Assembly (NCBI RefSeq): GCF_023093535.1
Contig: NZ_CP095757.1
Coordinates: 1,488,001-1,552,000, forward strand
DNA: 64,000 bases
Origin: Halovivax limisalsi
GTDB lineage: Archaea > Halobacteriota > Halobacteria > Halobacteriales > Natrialbaceae
Direction: 5' to 3'
The position numbers were made by a program, and so were the translations under genes. This document shows, piece by piece, positions 26,148-35,539 of the stretch (positions are counted from its first letter, which is position 1; every line of letters starts with the position of its first letter). The notes under the pieces were generated by a model. That model searched no databases. It worked only from the letters and a program-made list of their open reading frames with translations, and was not told the DNA's origin.

Positions 26148-26560
26148 ACCGCGAGCGAACGGTGCGCGGTTCGGAACGAAGTGAGAACCGCGATATGCGA
26201 ACGGGCGAAGCCCGTGAGCGAAGTGAGCGAGCGGGCCGACGACCGATGTGGAAAGCGCGGCGCGGATGCGCCGCGGGAAGTCGAATCGCGCGGGACCGCA
26301 GGTCCCGCGTACCATGCGAACGGGCGCTTTGCGCCCGTGAGCAGACGGTGAAACCGCGAGACGAGCCGCGCGAAGCGCGGCTGAAACGGAGGGAGGAGAG
26401 CATCGAAGCTAAGCGGGAGCGAAGCTCCCGCGAGGTCGTCGGCGCGAAGCGCCGACTGCAAGCGATTCCGTGGAACCGCCCTGTCCAAAAGAGCGCGTAG
26501 CGCTCTTTTGAAGATTTTTCCGAGGGCCGACGGAGCCGGCCCGCAGAGAAAAAGTTCGGA
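26148..26560 (+). repeat. Hairpin-mosaic intergenic repeat, copy 1 (forward)
   Basis: This block holds at least nine consecutive perfect or near-perfect short stem-loops, among them AACGGGCGAAGCCCGT, a GCGGAGCGGC-type stem near 26262-26277, CGCGGGACC paired with GGTCCCGCG, GGGAGCGAAGCTCCC, and GAGCGCGTAGCGCTC. It ends with the module CGAGGGCC-hairpin-GGCCCGCAG followed by AAAAAGTTCG (26520-26557). The same end module is found at 46655-46695 (reversed) and 57120-57156. No coding potential. It lies between the 3' ends of samp1 and a GNAT gene. Confidence 0.75.
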
Positions 26561-26574
26561 GTGGAAACGTCCGC

Positions 26575-27495
26575 TTACAAATTCGTGAGGTCGATGCCGA
26601 GGACGAAGTCGGGTTCGTCGGAGAGGTCGGCGCCGGCGTAGGAGGCGTCGCTGACGGCCCGCGCGGTCTCGGGGATCAAGACGCGCGTCTCGTCGGCGCC
26701 GATGGCGGCGGCGTCGCGGGCGACGGCGGCGAGTAGCGATTTCGCCGCGGGGACGTCCGCCCACGCGCCGACGCCGTACTCCGCCCAGCGGACCGTCTCG
26801 CCGTCGTCGGTCTCGCGATCGTACGCGCGGCTTCGGTAGGCCATGCCCGAGACGCCGCCCTCGCCCTCGACGGCGAAGACGGCCGTCTCGTCGGCGAGGG
26901 TTTCGAGGTCCGCGCGGGTGAGTTCGCGTGCCGCCCACGATTCCTCGGGGTCCATCGCGAGGCCGCGGAGGTGGGTCCGGGCGTCGCTGGCCGTCCAGAA
27001 GCGCCAGGCGGCGTCGGGATCCGCAGAGACCGCGTGCGGGCCGTCGGCGTCCGGATCTGGTTCGGGCCGGGCGAAGCGAAACTCGGTTTCGGGACCGAAG
27101 CCGCCGGCGCGGGCGGCGCCCAGCGCGGCGACGTTCCAGGAGAACGTCATCAATCGACCGACGGTGGCGCCGCGCGCCGCCGCCCAGTCGAAGCAGGCCT
27201 CGTTGAGTCGCCGGCTGATCCCCTGGCGCTGGTAGTCGGGGTTGACGCGCATCCCCTGGAACCAGGCTTCGTCCGGCGAGAGCATGACGATCTGGACGAT
27301 CCCGGCCACGTCGTCGCCGACGGCGGCGAGGAACGTCCGTTTGCCCGATTCGTCGTCGGCTTCCAGCCAGTCGTGGTAGACGCGGTGGAGGTAATCGCCG
27401 CCCCGATCGGCCCACAGCTCGCTGGTGAAGGCGGCGACGTCCTCGTAATCGTCGTGCGTTGCGCGTCGGATCTCGATGTCTGTCGATCGGGTCAT
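26575..27495 (-). CDS. GNAT family N-acetyltransferase
   Basis: A 306-residue protein. The first 150 residues are a GNAT domain with EIRRATHDDYEDVAAFT at the start and the acetyl-CoA pyrophosphate loop in NPDYQRQGISRRL (Q/R-x-x-G-x-S/A) near residue 88. The second half (about 155-306) is a further acetyltransferase-like region ending DEPDFVLGIDLTNL, as in two-domain family members. The acceptor substrate is unknown. The stop lies 15 bp from the hairpin mosaic. No operon partner. Confidence 0.85.
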   Translation of the reverse strand: MTRSTDIEIRRATHDDYEDVAAFTSELWADRGGDYLHRVYHDWLEADDESGKRTFLAAVGDDVAGIVQIVMLSPDEAWFQGMRVNPDYQRQGISRRLNEACFDWAAARGATVGRLMTFSWNVAALGAARAGGFGPETEFRFARPEPDPDADGPHAVSADPDAAWRFWTASDARTHLRGLAMDPEESWAARELTRADLETLADETAVFAVEGEGGVSGMAYRSRAYDRETDDGETVRWAEYGVGAWADVPAAKSLLAAVARDAAAIGADETRVLIPETARAVSDASYAGADLSDEPDFVLGIDLTNL

Positions 27496-27691
27496 GGATG
27501 GATGATCAGTCGCTCTCGGTCGCCGCCGAACGGTGTCGCGTTCGAATCTGCGGTCTGTCGGCGGTCCGTGATCGCCGGTGGTCCGTACTCGCCGGCCGTA
27601 CTGGGTCCGACGGCGGACGCGTTCGTTCTCGTCTCCGGATCGGGTGTCGCGAGGAATCCCCGTTTCGATCGCGGGCGAGAACGCCGCATCC

Positions 27692-28963
27692 TCAGGTCCA
27701 GGGCACCGACCGGTCCTGCAGTTCGCCGGCCACTGAGGTCTCCATCGCCGCGGCGACGGCGTCGGCGTCGGATTCGCGTTCGAGCACCCACATGAGTTTG
27801 ACGAGCGCGGTCCCCGGGAGGGTGTCGCCGGCCTCGATCACGCCGGCCTCGAGCAGGTCGCGGCCGGTGTCGTAGACGCGATCGCAGACCCGACCCTCGA
27901 GACACTGGCTTGTCATGACGACGGTCGTCCCGTCGTCGACGAGCGCCTCGATGCGGGGGACGAGGTCCGTGTGGACGTGACCGAGGCCGGTCCCCTCGAT
28001 GACGAGTCCCGCCGATCCCTCGGCGACGTCGAGGAACGCGGGGTCCATGCCGGGCGCGAATTTGAGCAGGTCGACGTCGGACTCGAGCGCGGCGTCGACC
28101 GACAGGTTGGCGTGGCCCCGCTCGACGTACTCGCCGTCGAACGTGACGGTCGCGGTCGGGCTGTCCTCCGTCTCGTAGGCGACCGCGCCGAGCGGGCTGG
28201 CGCCGACGGTCTCGAAGGCGTCCCGGCGCGAGGTGTGGTTCTTTCGCACGCGCGTCCCGCGGTGGAGCGCGCAGACGTCGTCGGATTCGGTCGCGTGCAT
28301 GCAGACCAGCACCTCCGCGCAGTCGGCTTTCGCGGCCTCGACAGCGCAGACGGCGTTCATGACGTTGTCCGAGGAGGGTCGGTCGGCCGAGCGCTGCGAC
28401 CCGGTGAAGACGATCGGCACGGGCGTCTCGAGCATGAACGCGAGCGCCGACGCGGTGTACTGCATGGTGTCGGTGCCGTGCATGATCACGACGCCGTCGG
28501 CGCCCGCTTCGATCTCCTCGGCGACCGCTCGGGCGAGGTCTTGCCAGATGGCGGGCTCCATGTTTTCCGAGAGGATATTCGAGACGACGCGTCCGCGGTA
28601 ATTCGCCCGGCCGGCCAGTTCCGGGACGGCTCGCAGGACGTCCTCGGCGTCGAAGCGCGCGGTGACGGCGCCGGTTCGGTAGTCGACGGTCGAGGCGATC
28701 GTCCCGCCGGTGGACAGCAGCGAGATCGTCGGCAGGTCGTCGTCGTAGGCGATCTCGGAGGTCGACTCGTCGGCCGGTTCCTCGCCGGCGACGTCGTAGA
28801 CGTCGGGTTCGATGACCTCGACGGTGCTCGACTCGCGATCGAGGCCCACGTTGTAGCCCCCGTCGAGTTTGACGACGAGGTGCTCGGGCGTACTCGAGGG
28901 CAGGTAAACGCCCTCGACGGTGCGATCCGGCCCCTCGGCGCGGATCCGGTCGCCTGGGTTCAT
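27692..28963 (-). CDS. gatD: Glutamyl-tRNA(Gln) amidotransferase subunit D
   Basis: A 423-residue asparaginase-like subunit of the archaeal GatDE enzyme, which releases ammonia from glutamine or asparagine so that GatE can convert Glu-tRNA(Gln) to Gln-tRNA(Gln). The N-terminal 75 residues form the small beta-barrel typical of GatD; the amidase has STGGTIAS with the first catalytic Thr (about residue 86), MHGTDTM with the second Thr-Asp, and KNHTSRRDAF with the catalytic Lys. No gatE is present in the window. An aminotransferase-independent, stand-alone transcript; the acetyltransferase gene lies downstream on the same strand. Confidence 0.94.
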   Translation of the reverse strand: MNPGDRIRAEGPDRTVEGVYLPSSTPEHLVVKLDGGYNVGLDRESSTVEVIEPDVYDVAGEEPADESTSEIAYDDDLPTISLLSTGGTIASTVDYRTGAVTARFDAEDVLRAVPELAGRANYRGRVVSNILSENMEPAIWQDLARAVAEEIEAGADGVVIMHGTDTMQYTASALAFMLETPVPIVFTGSQRSADRPSSDNVMNAVCAVEAAKADCAEVLVCMHATESDDVCALHRGTRVRKNHTSRRDAFETVGASPLGAVAYETEDSPTATVTFDGEYVERGHANLSVDAALESDVDLLKFAPGMDPAFLDVAEGSAGLVIEGTGLGHVHTDLVPRIEALVDDGTTVVMTSQCLEGRVCDRVYDTGRDLLEAGVIEAGDTLPGTALVKLMWVLERESDADAVAAAMETSVAGELQDRSVPWT

Positions 28964-29071
28964 ACGCCGCGGTTGGCCGGCCCGAAACTTGAACCCACCC
29001 CTTCGCCCGGACGGGCGGTCGGCGATGGGGGGATCGATAGCGGCCTGACTGGCGCATCGGTTCCGAGAGAC

Positions 29072-29278
29072 TCAAACGAGCGCGAGCAGGGCGTAGCCGG
29101 TGAGAACGAGCGCGAAGCCGAGCGCGAGCAGGCCGATACCGACGCCGATCGCCCTGAGCGCGCGGAAGGTGACCGACGAGTGGTCGGGCTGCCGTTCGAT
29201 CGAGAGCGCCAGCCCTCCCGCGATCCCCGCGGCCGCGTAGCCCACCCCGGCGAAATAGAGGATGACGGCCCACTCCAT
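29072..29278 (-). CDS. Small two-helix membrane protein
   Basis: A 68-residue protein: helix 1 about residues 3-27, a charged loop (ERQPDHSSVTFRALR), helix 2 about 43-67. No family recognised. ATG 29278 is the only start that gives both helices without a long unrelated N-terminus. It is divergent from the acidic membrane protein at 29405 and upstream of gatD on the same strand. Confidence 0.6.
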   Translation of the reverse strand: MEWAVILYFAGVGYAAAGIAGGLALSIERQPDHSSVTFRALRAIGVGIGLLALGFALVLTGYALLALV

Positions 29279-29404
29279 GGTCCCGGAATGGCTGCGGGGG
29301 TGCCTATACGCTCCGGCCGGGCGAAGACGACCCGCCGGGCTGCTGCGAGGCCGGCGCGCGTTCGGCATGAAAAAGCCCATTTCCTCGGCGCCCGAACGGC
29401 GAGT

Positions 29405-30025
29405 ATGGCAGATCGCTCGGACGAAACGACCGTCTCGGAGCCGGGGTCCACCGACGACCTCCTCGAGGAGACCGACCGGCTCCTCTCGGAGACGGGGTTC
29501 GACGAGGGCGGCGAGCCGACGGCGGAGCCGAGCGAACCCGATTCGTCGGTCACCTCGCCGGCGTTCGAGCCCGACCGCGGTTCGGTGGATCCGACGCAGG
29601 ACGCAGCCGACTCCGCCTCGCGGAGTCGACTCAACCCGCGCCGATGGCTCCCCTCGCTTCGAGTACCCTCGACCCTCTCGCCGTCGGCGTACTTCTCGCC
29701 GCGGGCGTACCTCGCACTCGCGGGCGTCTTCGGGGCGGGCTACTTCGTCGGCAACGCGACGATCCCGATCGCGGGGCCGCTCGTCGGCCTCGCCGTCGCG
29801 GCTTTTCTCGTCGGAACTCTCACGGCCGAACGTCGGTACCTGGAGGTGACGACGGCGGGTGCGTCGATCGGCGCGATCATGGCGATCTTCGACTTCGCCG
29901 TCGCCTTCGTCGCCGGCGTCGGGACGCGGCTGGTGATCGCCGGCCTGACGGCCGGCCTGCTGGCCGCGCTGCTTGGCTACTACTTCGGGCGCGACCTGCG
30001 AGACGGCCTGACGCGATCCGAGTGA
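29405..30025 (+). CDS. Hypothetical membrane protein with acidic N-terminal tail
   Basis: A 206-residue protein. Residues 1-75 are acidic and probably disordered; residues about 95-195 form four hydrophobic helices rich in Gly and Ala (YLALAGVFGAGYFVG, LVGLAVAAFLVG, AGASIGAIMAIFDF, LVIAGLTAGLLAALLGYYFG), ending in a charged RDLRDGLTRSE. Glycine zipper patterns suggest tightly packed helices. Function unknown; I recognise no family. Single gene. Confidence 0.68.
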   Translation: MADRSDETTVSEPGSTDDLLEETDRLLSETGFDEGGEPTAEPSEPDSSVTSPAFEPDRGSVDPTQDAADSASRSRLNPRRWLPSLRVPSTLSPSAYFSPRAYLALAGVFGAGYFVGNATIPIAGPLVGLAVAAFLVGTLTAERRYLEVTTAGASIGAIMAIFDFAVAFVAGVGTRLVIAGLTAGLLAALLGYYFGRDLRDGLTRSE

Positions 30026-30100
30026 CTGCCGGTTCCGGTCCCGGAATCTCCCGCGAGCCGCCCTCGGATCACAGCACCCGCTCCGGATCGCTCCGCGCCT

Positions 30101-30769
30101 TCAGACTTCCGCGCGCGATTCGGTCAACTCCCAGCCGCGTTCGGTGCGCTGGACGAGGCCGCGGTCGGCCATCGCCTCGAGGAGGTCCGCGACCACCTCT
30201 CTGGGAGCGTCGAGGTCCTGGCTGATGGTGCCGATCCCCTTCGGTTCCGATCGGATGCTCGCGAGGAGGTCGGCGTAGATTCGACTCTCGGAGCCGGTGC
30301 CGACCGACTCGGAGATCTGATCGAGCACCTCGCAGAGCCGTCCCTGGACCCACCGCTGGGCGAGCGAGAGTTCGTTCTCGAGGCGTTCGAGTTGCTCGAG
30401 CGTCCCGAGGAGTTCGTCGATCGACTCCTCGTCTTCGGTGCCGACGTCGAGGGTCAGGTACCGACACTTCGACATGTCGAGTCCGTTGCTGGCCGGATAG
30501 GCGCTCTTGCTGGCGAAGCCGTACGGCGAGAGGTTGACCTCGAGCCTGACGTTTCGCGCGATGTGGAAGTACTTCCGGCGCTGGTCGTCGGTCCGACTCT
30601 CGACGAGCCCGGCGTCTTCGAGTTTCTGCAGGTGCTCGATGACGGCTTTCGGGCTGACGCCGAGGTACTCGGAGATCTCGGTGACGTAACAGGGCTTTCG
30701 CGAGAGTAACCGGAGGATCCGCCGGCGATTTTCGTTCCCGAGCAGGTTGAGCAGCGCCGCGGAGTCCAT
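30101..30769 (-). CDS. ArsR-type winged-helix transcriptional regulator
   Basis: A 222-residue regulator. Residues 1-75 form an ArsR-type winged helix (LLNLLGNENRRRILRLLSR, recognition helix near SPKAVIEHLQKLEDAGLVE, wing with RRKYFHI). The middle (about 110-155) is a leucine/glutamate-rich helix likely to form a dimer coiled coil, and the C-terminal 60 residues look like a second small winged helix (IGTISQDLDAPREVVADLLEAM). This layout is common among haloarchaeal regulators of the family. Target genes cannot be read from here. Confidence 0.88.
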   Translation of the reverse strand: MDSAALLNLLGNENRRRILRLLSRKPCYVTEISEYLGVSPKAVIEHLQKLEDAGLVESRTDDQRRKYFHIARNVRLEVNLSPYGFASKSAYPASNGLDMSKCRYLTLDVGTEDEESIDELLGTLEQLERLENELSLAQRWVQGRLCEVLDQISESVGTGSESRIYADLLASIRSEPKGIGTISQDLDAPREVVADLLEAMADRGLVQRTERGWELTESRAEV

Positions 30770-30927
30770 CTGAACGGCTCTAAGCGACGGGTGCTGAAAA
30801 GCGTGTCTTCTCCATTCGTGATCCGAGGTCCCGTCGCCGGACCCCGACCCGTCGATTCATCGTTGGGCGGGGCCGGCGAACCGGTCTGACCGCATCCCTG
30901 AAATGGCCCGGCCGCGAACGTCGCCGC

Positions 30928-31218
30928 ATGACCGGGGCAACCGAAACGACCCGACGGCGGCTTGCCAGGCGGTTACGGGAGACGGCGGCGACGCCGTCCG
31001 AACTGGCCCGCGAGTTCGACCTGACCGCGGCGACGGTCCTTTCGCACCTCGAACACGTCGCCCGCAGCCTCGATGCGGGGGACGAGGCCGTCCTCGTCGC
31101 GCCGCCGACCTGCCGCGAGTGCGGCTTCGACGACTTCGACGACCTCCTCAACGTCCCGTCGCGGTGTCCCTCGTGCAAGCACGAAGGGATCGACGAACCA
31201 ACCGTCACGATCGAGTGA
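30928..31218 (+). CDS. HTH/zinc-ribbon transcriptional regulator
   Basis: A 96-residue protein combining an N-terminal helix-turn-helix (RRLARRLRETAATPSELAREFDLTAATVLSHLEHV, residues about 9-44) with a C-terminal zinc ribbon (CRECGF at about 64-69 and CPSCKH at about 83-88). This architecture matches a small archaeal group of predicted regulators of unknown targets. Divergent from the ArsR-type gene; the 158-bp gap may hold promoters for both. Confidence 0.85.
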   Translation: MTGATETTRRRLARRLRETAATPSELAREFDLTAATVLSHLEHVARSLDAGDEAVLVAPPTCRECGFDDFDDLLNVPSRCPSCKHEGIDEPTVTIE

Positions 31219-31441
31219 GCGCCGCCTCTGTCGGACCGCGATACGGTAGCGGCCGACCCCAGTCCGTAGCGTCATCGCCTCGCTCCGGGTCGTCGGCACC
31301 TGCGTCGGTGGCTCTCTGTGGTATCGCTCCGCACACCCGGCGCACTTTCGATACACACTTTAACGGGCCGACTGTCAGTCCGGCACGGAACCGGGTTCGG
31401 GACCGCGAGCGCGCACGGCGATCCCTGGCCCGTCGCAGCCT

Positions 31442-31828
31442 ATGACAGCGCCACCCTCCAACGAAACCGACGCGGCCGAGCTCACCCTCTCGATTCTCGA
31501 GCAGCTTCCCGACCCGGCCGACCCGGCCGACGTCGACGACGCGCTCGCCGTCCTCTCGAACCGGCGGCGACGGCTCACGCTTGCGGTCGTTCGCGATCAC
31601 GGCGAGGCGCTCGCCCTGCCGGACGTGGCAGACGAGGTCGCCGTGGCCGAACGGGGCCGGCCGCTGTCGGCGATCGACCCCGAGACCGTCACCGAAATCT
31701 ACGTCGGGATCTATCACGATCACCTCCCGCGACTCGTGGACGTGGGCCTCCTCTCGTACGATCAGGAGCGCGATCTCGTCATCCCGAACTTCGAGAGCTG
31801 TGCGCTGCCGGGCGACGATCAGCCGTAG
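31442..31828 (+). CDS. Haloarchaeal winged-helix-like domain protein (DUF7344 type)
   Basis: A 128-residue acidic protein. Residues about 35-115 follow the pattern of a haloarchaeal HTH-like domain: ALAVLSNRRRRLTLAVVRDH, then ADEVAVAE, VTEIYVGIYHDHLPRLVDVGLLSYD. The HDHLPRL-DVGLL block is the recognition helix region. Such proteins occur in many copies per haloarchaeal genome; targets unknown. Its 3' end overlaps the convergent pabC gene by about 10 bp. Confidence 0.75.
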   Translation: MTAPPSNETDAAELTLSILEQLPDPADPADVDDALAVLSNRRRRLTLAVVRDHGEALALPDVADEVAVAERGRPLSAIDPETVTEIYVGIYHDHLPRLVDVGLLSYDQERDLVIPNFESCALPGDDQP

Positions 31829-32802
31829 TGGCGCGATTCGACGGTCGCGTCGAACGCGCGTCGCAACCGACTCGTTATCGGGCCGGGCCCTATCGTCCGG
31901 CCGTCGAGCCGGTCGACCGGCCGGACTTCCCACGTCGTGTTCGTCAGGAAGAGTTCGTCCGCCGCGTCGAGCAGGTCCGACCCGTACCGACCCACCTCGA
32001 CCGGAACGTCGAGGTCGTCGGCCAGATCGAGGACCGTCCGTCGCGTGACGCCCGGCAACACCGGCCCGTCGGTCGCGGGGGTGTAGAGCACGCCGTCAGC
32101 GACGACGAAGACGTTACTCGTCGCCCCCTCCGCTAGGTATCCGTCCCCGTCGTACAGGAGGACTTCGTCGGGATCTCGGATCCGGTCGCTATCGCCCGAT
32201 CCGCCCGCGTCGTCCGTCCGACCGTCGAGCCGCGCGAGGATCCCGTCGAGGTAGTTGTGCGTCTTCGCCCGGGCGGGGATGGCGTCGTCGGGGATGCGCG
32301 GTCGCTCCACGGTCCGGACGGTCGCGGGGCCGTCCCAGACCGGCACGCCGTCGACGCCGCCGCGCGGGAGCGGCTTGACCCAGACGACGACCGTGGGATC
32401 GACGTCGGGGTCCGGGGCCAGCGTCCCGGGCTGGACGCCGCGAGTGATCGAGAGCCGGACGTACGCGTCCTCGAGTCCGTTCGCCGCGAGCGTCTCGTCG
32501 ATCCGTTCACGGAGCGTCTCGCGATCGAGGCCGTGATCGAGCGAGAGGAGGTCGCAGGTTTCCGCGAGGCGGTCGGCGTGGGCGTCCCACCGGAAGAGCG
32601 ACCCGCCGTAGGCGCGCATGGTCTCGAACGCCGCGTCGCCGTACCGAAACCCGCGGTCGTCGACGCTGACGACGGCCTCGCCGGCGGGAACGAGGTCGCC
32701 GTCGACCCAGTAGATGGGGTCGGCGTCGTTCGAATCGGCGTCGGTCGCATCGTCACCGCCCGAAGCGGTGTCGCGCGTCTCGCCGTCGCTCGAATCGTTC
32801 AT
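31819..32802 (-). CDS. pabC: Class IV aminotransferase, probable aminodeoxychorismate lyase
   Basis: A 327-residue PLP enzyme of fold type IV. SVDDRGFRYGDAAFETMRAY near residue 42, the PLP lysine in RAKTHNYLDG (about residue 185), and the C-terminal GATSNVF and LTNTTWEVRPV blocks are conserved. Branched-chain aminotransferases share the fold, but the gene overlaps a PabA-type amidotransferase gene (ATGA) downstream of a chorismate-using PabB-type gene, so release of p-aminobenzoate and pyruvate from aminodeoxychorismate is the best reading. A Gly/Asp-rich loop at about 200-215 and a 35-residue acidic N-terminal tail are haloarchaeal additions. Confidence 0.82.
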   Translation of the reverse strand: MNDSSDGETRDTASGGDDATDADSNDADPIYWVDGDLVPAGEAVVSVDDRGFRYGDAAFETMRAYGGSLFRWDAHADRLAETCDLLSLDHGLDRETLRERIDETLAANGLEDAYVRLSITRGVQPGTLAPDPDVDPTVVVWVKPLPRGGVDGVPVWDGPATVRTVERPRIPDDAIPARAKTHNYLDGILARLDGRTDDAGGSGDSDRIRDPDEVLLYDGDGYLAEGATSNVFVVADGVLYTPATDGPVLPGVTRRTVLDLADDLDVPVEVGRYGSDLLDAADELFLTNTTWEVRPVDRLDGRTIGPGPITSRLRRAFDATVESRHYG

Positions 32803-33656
32803 TTCTCCACCCTCCGTTCGACTGCCATCTCACAGAACGTCGCGATCAGCCGTTTGCCGATCGAGAGCGAGAGCGACCCGGCTTCCCGTCGGGCCCGACG
32901 GCGGACGGTTGCGGGATCGCTCCCCGCCGTCCGCACGGCGGAATCCTCGTTCTCTCCGATGGAATCCGTGCTCGCCCGGTCTCCTGTCCGTGCGGCGTCG
33001 TCCCCGTCGTCGCGCCGCTCGGGATCGGGTTCGCGACTCGTCAGGATGCTCTCCGGGTGAAACTGCACGCCGACGTGCGGTCGCTCGCGGTGGCGGACGG
33101 CCATCAGGGTCTCGCGGTCGTCCGTCGTCGTCGCCGTCTCGACGAGCGGATCGGGCAACTCGTCGCGCTCGACCGCCAGCGAGTGGTAGCGCCCGACGCG
33201 AAACCGGTCCGGCAGGCCGGCGAAGATGCCTTTGCCGTCGTGGGTGATCGTCGACGGCTTGCCGTGGACGACTTCGGGCGCCGGTCCGACCGACGCGCCG
33301 TGGGCGGCACACAGCGCCTGGTGGCCCAGACAGACCCCGAGGATGGGATACGTCGTCTCCGCGAAGAGGTCGATCGAGATGCCAGCGTCCGACGGCGTAC
33401 CGGGTCCCGGCGAGAGCACGATCGCCGTCGGCTCGTACGCCTGGACGTCGGAAACCGTGAGCTCGTCGTTTCGCTCGACGCGGACCTCGTCGGCGACCTC
33501 CCCGACGTACTGGACGAGGTTGTAGACGAACGAGTCGTAGTTGTCGACGACGAGCACCCGAATCGGCGTGCCACGCCCGTCCGATCGCTCGCCGGTCACC
33601 CGCGCTCGCTCGTCGGCCGTCCGGGCGCGATCCGAAACCGCACGCTCGTCAGGCAC
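32799..33656 (-). CDS. pabA: Glutamine amidotransferase of aminodeoxychorismate (or anthranilate) synthase
   Basis: A 285-residue class I glutaminase that feeds ammonia to the chorismate enzyme encoded just upstream. The catalytic Cys is in GVCLGHQAL (about residue 108), and HPES supplies the His-Glu pair. The 30 N-terminal residues are a charged tail. Unusually, between ILTSRE and the final [12 protein letters not shown] there is an insert of about 57 hydrophilic residues that splits the normal C-terminal helix junction. It overlaps pabB by 8 bp and pabC by 4 bp, so all three are one translationally coupled unit. Whether the complex serves folate-type or tryptophan synthesis rests on the presence of pabC. 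Confidence 0.85.
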   Translation of the reverse strand: MPDERAVSDRARTADERARVTGERSDGRGTPIRVLVVDNYDSFVYNLVQYVGEVADEVRVERNDELTVSDVQAYEPTAIVLSPGPGTPSDAGISIDLFAETTYPILGVCLGHQALCAAHGASVGPAPEVVHGKPSTITHDGKGIFAGLPDRFRVGRYHSLAVERDELPDPLVETATTTDDRETLMAVRHRERPHVGVQFHPESILTSREPDPERRDDGDDAARTGDRASTDSIGENEDSAVRTAGSDPATVRRRARREAGSLSLSIGKRLIATFCEMAVERRVEK

Positions 33657-35409
33657 GATCGCTTCCCCCGTCGAGTTCGGCCGTCCCTCCGCGGTCGGGG
33701 TCGGCCGTCTCTCCGCCGCGCCCGACCGTCTCCCCGCCGTCGGGGTCGGCCGTCTCTCCGCCGTGCCCGACCGTCTCCCCGCCGTCGGGTTCGACCCGGC
33801 CGCCGCCTTCGACCGCGAGTTCGCCGCGTCGGCCGAGGGCCTCGTCGATCGCGGAGACGAGCCCGCGGGCCTTGTCGAGCGTCTCGTCGTACTCCCGGTC
33901 GGGCACCGAGTCGTGGACGATTCCGGCGCCGACGCGCAGGTGAAACGCGTCGTCGACGCGCACGAGCGTCCGGATGACGATGTTGCACGTCGCCCGTCCG
34001 TCGAAGCCGAAGATCCCGATGCTTCCCGTGTAGGGACCGCGTCGGACGGCCTCCAGTTCGTCGATGATCGCCATGGTCCGCGGCTTCGGCGCGCCGGTGA
34101 TCGTCCCGCCGGGGAACGTCGCCGCGACGGCGTCGGCCACGGTCGCCGACTCGCGGAGTCGGCCCCTGACGTCAGAGACGAGGTGCATCACGGCGGCGTA
34201 CCGGTCGACGCGGCGGTACTGGGCCACCTCGACGGAGCCGTACCGACAGACCTTCCCGAGGTCGTTTCGCTCGAGGTCGACCAGCATCGCGTGTTCGGCC
34301 CGTTCCTTCTCGTCGCCGCGCAGGTCGGCCTCGTACTCGTCGTCCGCCGCGGCCGTCTCGCCCCTCGGTCGCGTCCCGGCGATCGGTTCCGTGCGGACGA
34401 ACTCGCCCTCGCGCTCGAGGAGGAGCTCCGGACTCGCGCTGATCAGGTCGGTCGATGGATACTCGAGCAGCGCCGAGTAGGGGGCCGGGTTCACGCGGCG
34501 GAGCGCGTCGTAGGCGGCGACGGGGTGGACCGCCGCGGGCGCGACGAGGCGCTGGGAGACGTTGGCCTGAAACGTGTCGCCGGCCCGGACGTACTCCTGA
34601 ACCCGTCGAACCCGCTCGGCGAAGGCGTCCCGCCCGCACTGGCTCTCGAACGTCGCGGCATCGTCCTCGACGGGCGCCGGGCCGATCAACGGCGCACCGG
34701 TTCGGATCGAGTCGGCGAGGGAGAGCGCGCGCTCGCGGCCGCGCTCGAACGCGTCGGTCGCCGGATCGACGCTCCCGTCGGCCGTCGAACCGTCACCGAC
34801 CGCGTGGCCCGATTCGTCAGTGCTCGCCGCCTCGCCGTTCGGTTGGAACCGGGGACAGGCGGTGATCCGAAGCGTCACCGGTCCGTCGTCGCCACTCGCC
34901 CTCCACGCTACGAGCCGGTCGAAGACGGCGAGTTCGAGTCGCGGTAACCCTCGATCGTCGACGGCGTTCGCTGGGAGCGCTTCGAGCTCCCTCGCGACGT
35001 CGTAGGAGAGCCAGCCGACGGCGCCGCAGGGGTACGGCACCGGTTCGTCCTCCTGGTCGTCGCTCCCGATCGCGTTCGGCGAGCGGTCCTCGACCACCGA
35101 TTCCCCGTCGAGAACGCCCTCGAGCGCCGCGAGCGTCGGCGACCCGGCATCCTCCTCGTTCCGGCGAAGGCACGCGTCCGCGCTCACGGTCACGCGTTCG
35201 ATCGGATCGACGCCGAAGTACCCCCAGCCGTCCTGACCGCCCGTGGTCTCGAGAAACGCGCCGCCCGGCCCGTCGCGAGCGCGGCGATAGGCGTCGAACG
35301 GATCGTCGACCTCGAGTCGCGCCTCGACCGGGAGTCGCGTCCCCTGGTCGGCGCCCGCGGCCATGCGGGCGACGTCCGCCTCGGTGGTCACGACCCGCGG
35401 TTCGCTCAT
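33649..35409 (-). CDS. pabB: Chorismate-binding aminodeoxychorismate/anthranilate synthase component I
   Basis: A 586-residue enzyme that aminates chorismate. C-terminal catalytic blocks are present: [56 protein letters not shown] and [22 protein letters not shown]. The segment between the N-terminal subdomain and catalytic domain (about 220-250) is acidic and Ser/Thr-rich. The last 45 residues are a low-complexity repeat of [15 protein letters not shown] units, encoded by direct repeats at about 33660-33800 and probably dispensable. First gene of pabB-pabA-pabC. The PIAGT motif is compatible with both PabB and TrpE; the adjacent pabC decides for PabB. Confidence 0.86.
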   Translation of the reverse strand: MSEPRVVTTEADVARMAAGADQGTRLPVEARLEVDDPFDAYRRARDGPGGAFLETTGGQDGWGYFGVDPIERVTVSADACLRRNEEDAGSPTLAALEGVLDGESVVEDRSPNAIGSDDQEDEPVPYPCGAVGWLSYDVARELEALPANAVDDRGLPRLELAVFDRLVAWRASGDDGPVTLRITACPRFQPNGEAASTDESGHAVGDGSTADGSVDPATDAFERGRERALSLADSIRTGAPLIGPAPVEDDAATFESQCGRDAFAERVRRVQEYVRAGDTFQANVSQRLVAPAAVHPVAAYDALRRVNPAPYSALLEYPSTDLISASPELLLEREGEFVRTEPIAGTRPRGETAAADDEYEADLRGDEKERAEHAMLVDLERNDLGKVCRYGSVEVAQYRRVDRYAAVMHLVSDVRGRLRESATVADAVAATFPGGTITGAPKPRTMAIIDELEAVRRGPYTGSIGIFGFDGRATCNIVIRTLVRVDDAFHLRVGAGIVHDSVPDREYDETLDKARGLVSAIDEALGRRGELAVEGGGRVEPDGGETVGHGGETADPDGGETVGRGGETADPDRGGTAELDGGSDRA

Positions 35410-35539
35410 GTACTGCCGGTCTCACTCCCGGAATAATCCTCTTGCGGTCCCTGCCGGTTCGACCGACGTCGAAACCCGGCTGACAAGTGACGAGCATCGC
35501 GCCGCCTCGGAGAAACGGACCGTGTCAGTCCGCCGTCCC

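Noticed and set aside
27971-30025. Long plus-strand open frame opposite gatD
   Set aside because: It is antisense to a clear gatD; only the part from ATG 29405 has membrane-protein character, so only that was annotated.
31219-31441. tRNA or small RNA gene in the gap between two regulator genes
   Set aside because: No cloverleaf or T-loop sequence (GTTCRA) in the right arrangement could be found; only an AT-richer patch near 31350-31366.
33660-33800. Direct repeats resembling a short CRISPR-like array
   Set aside because: Units are contiguous, in frame, and encode the Gly/Glu/Thr tail of PabB; there are no unique spacers and no cas genes.
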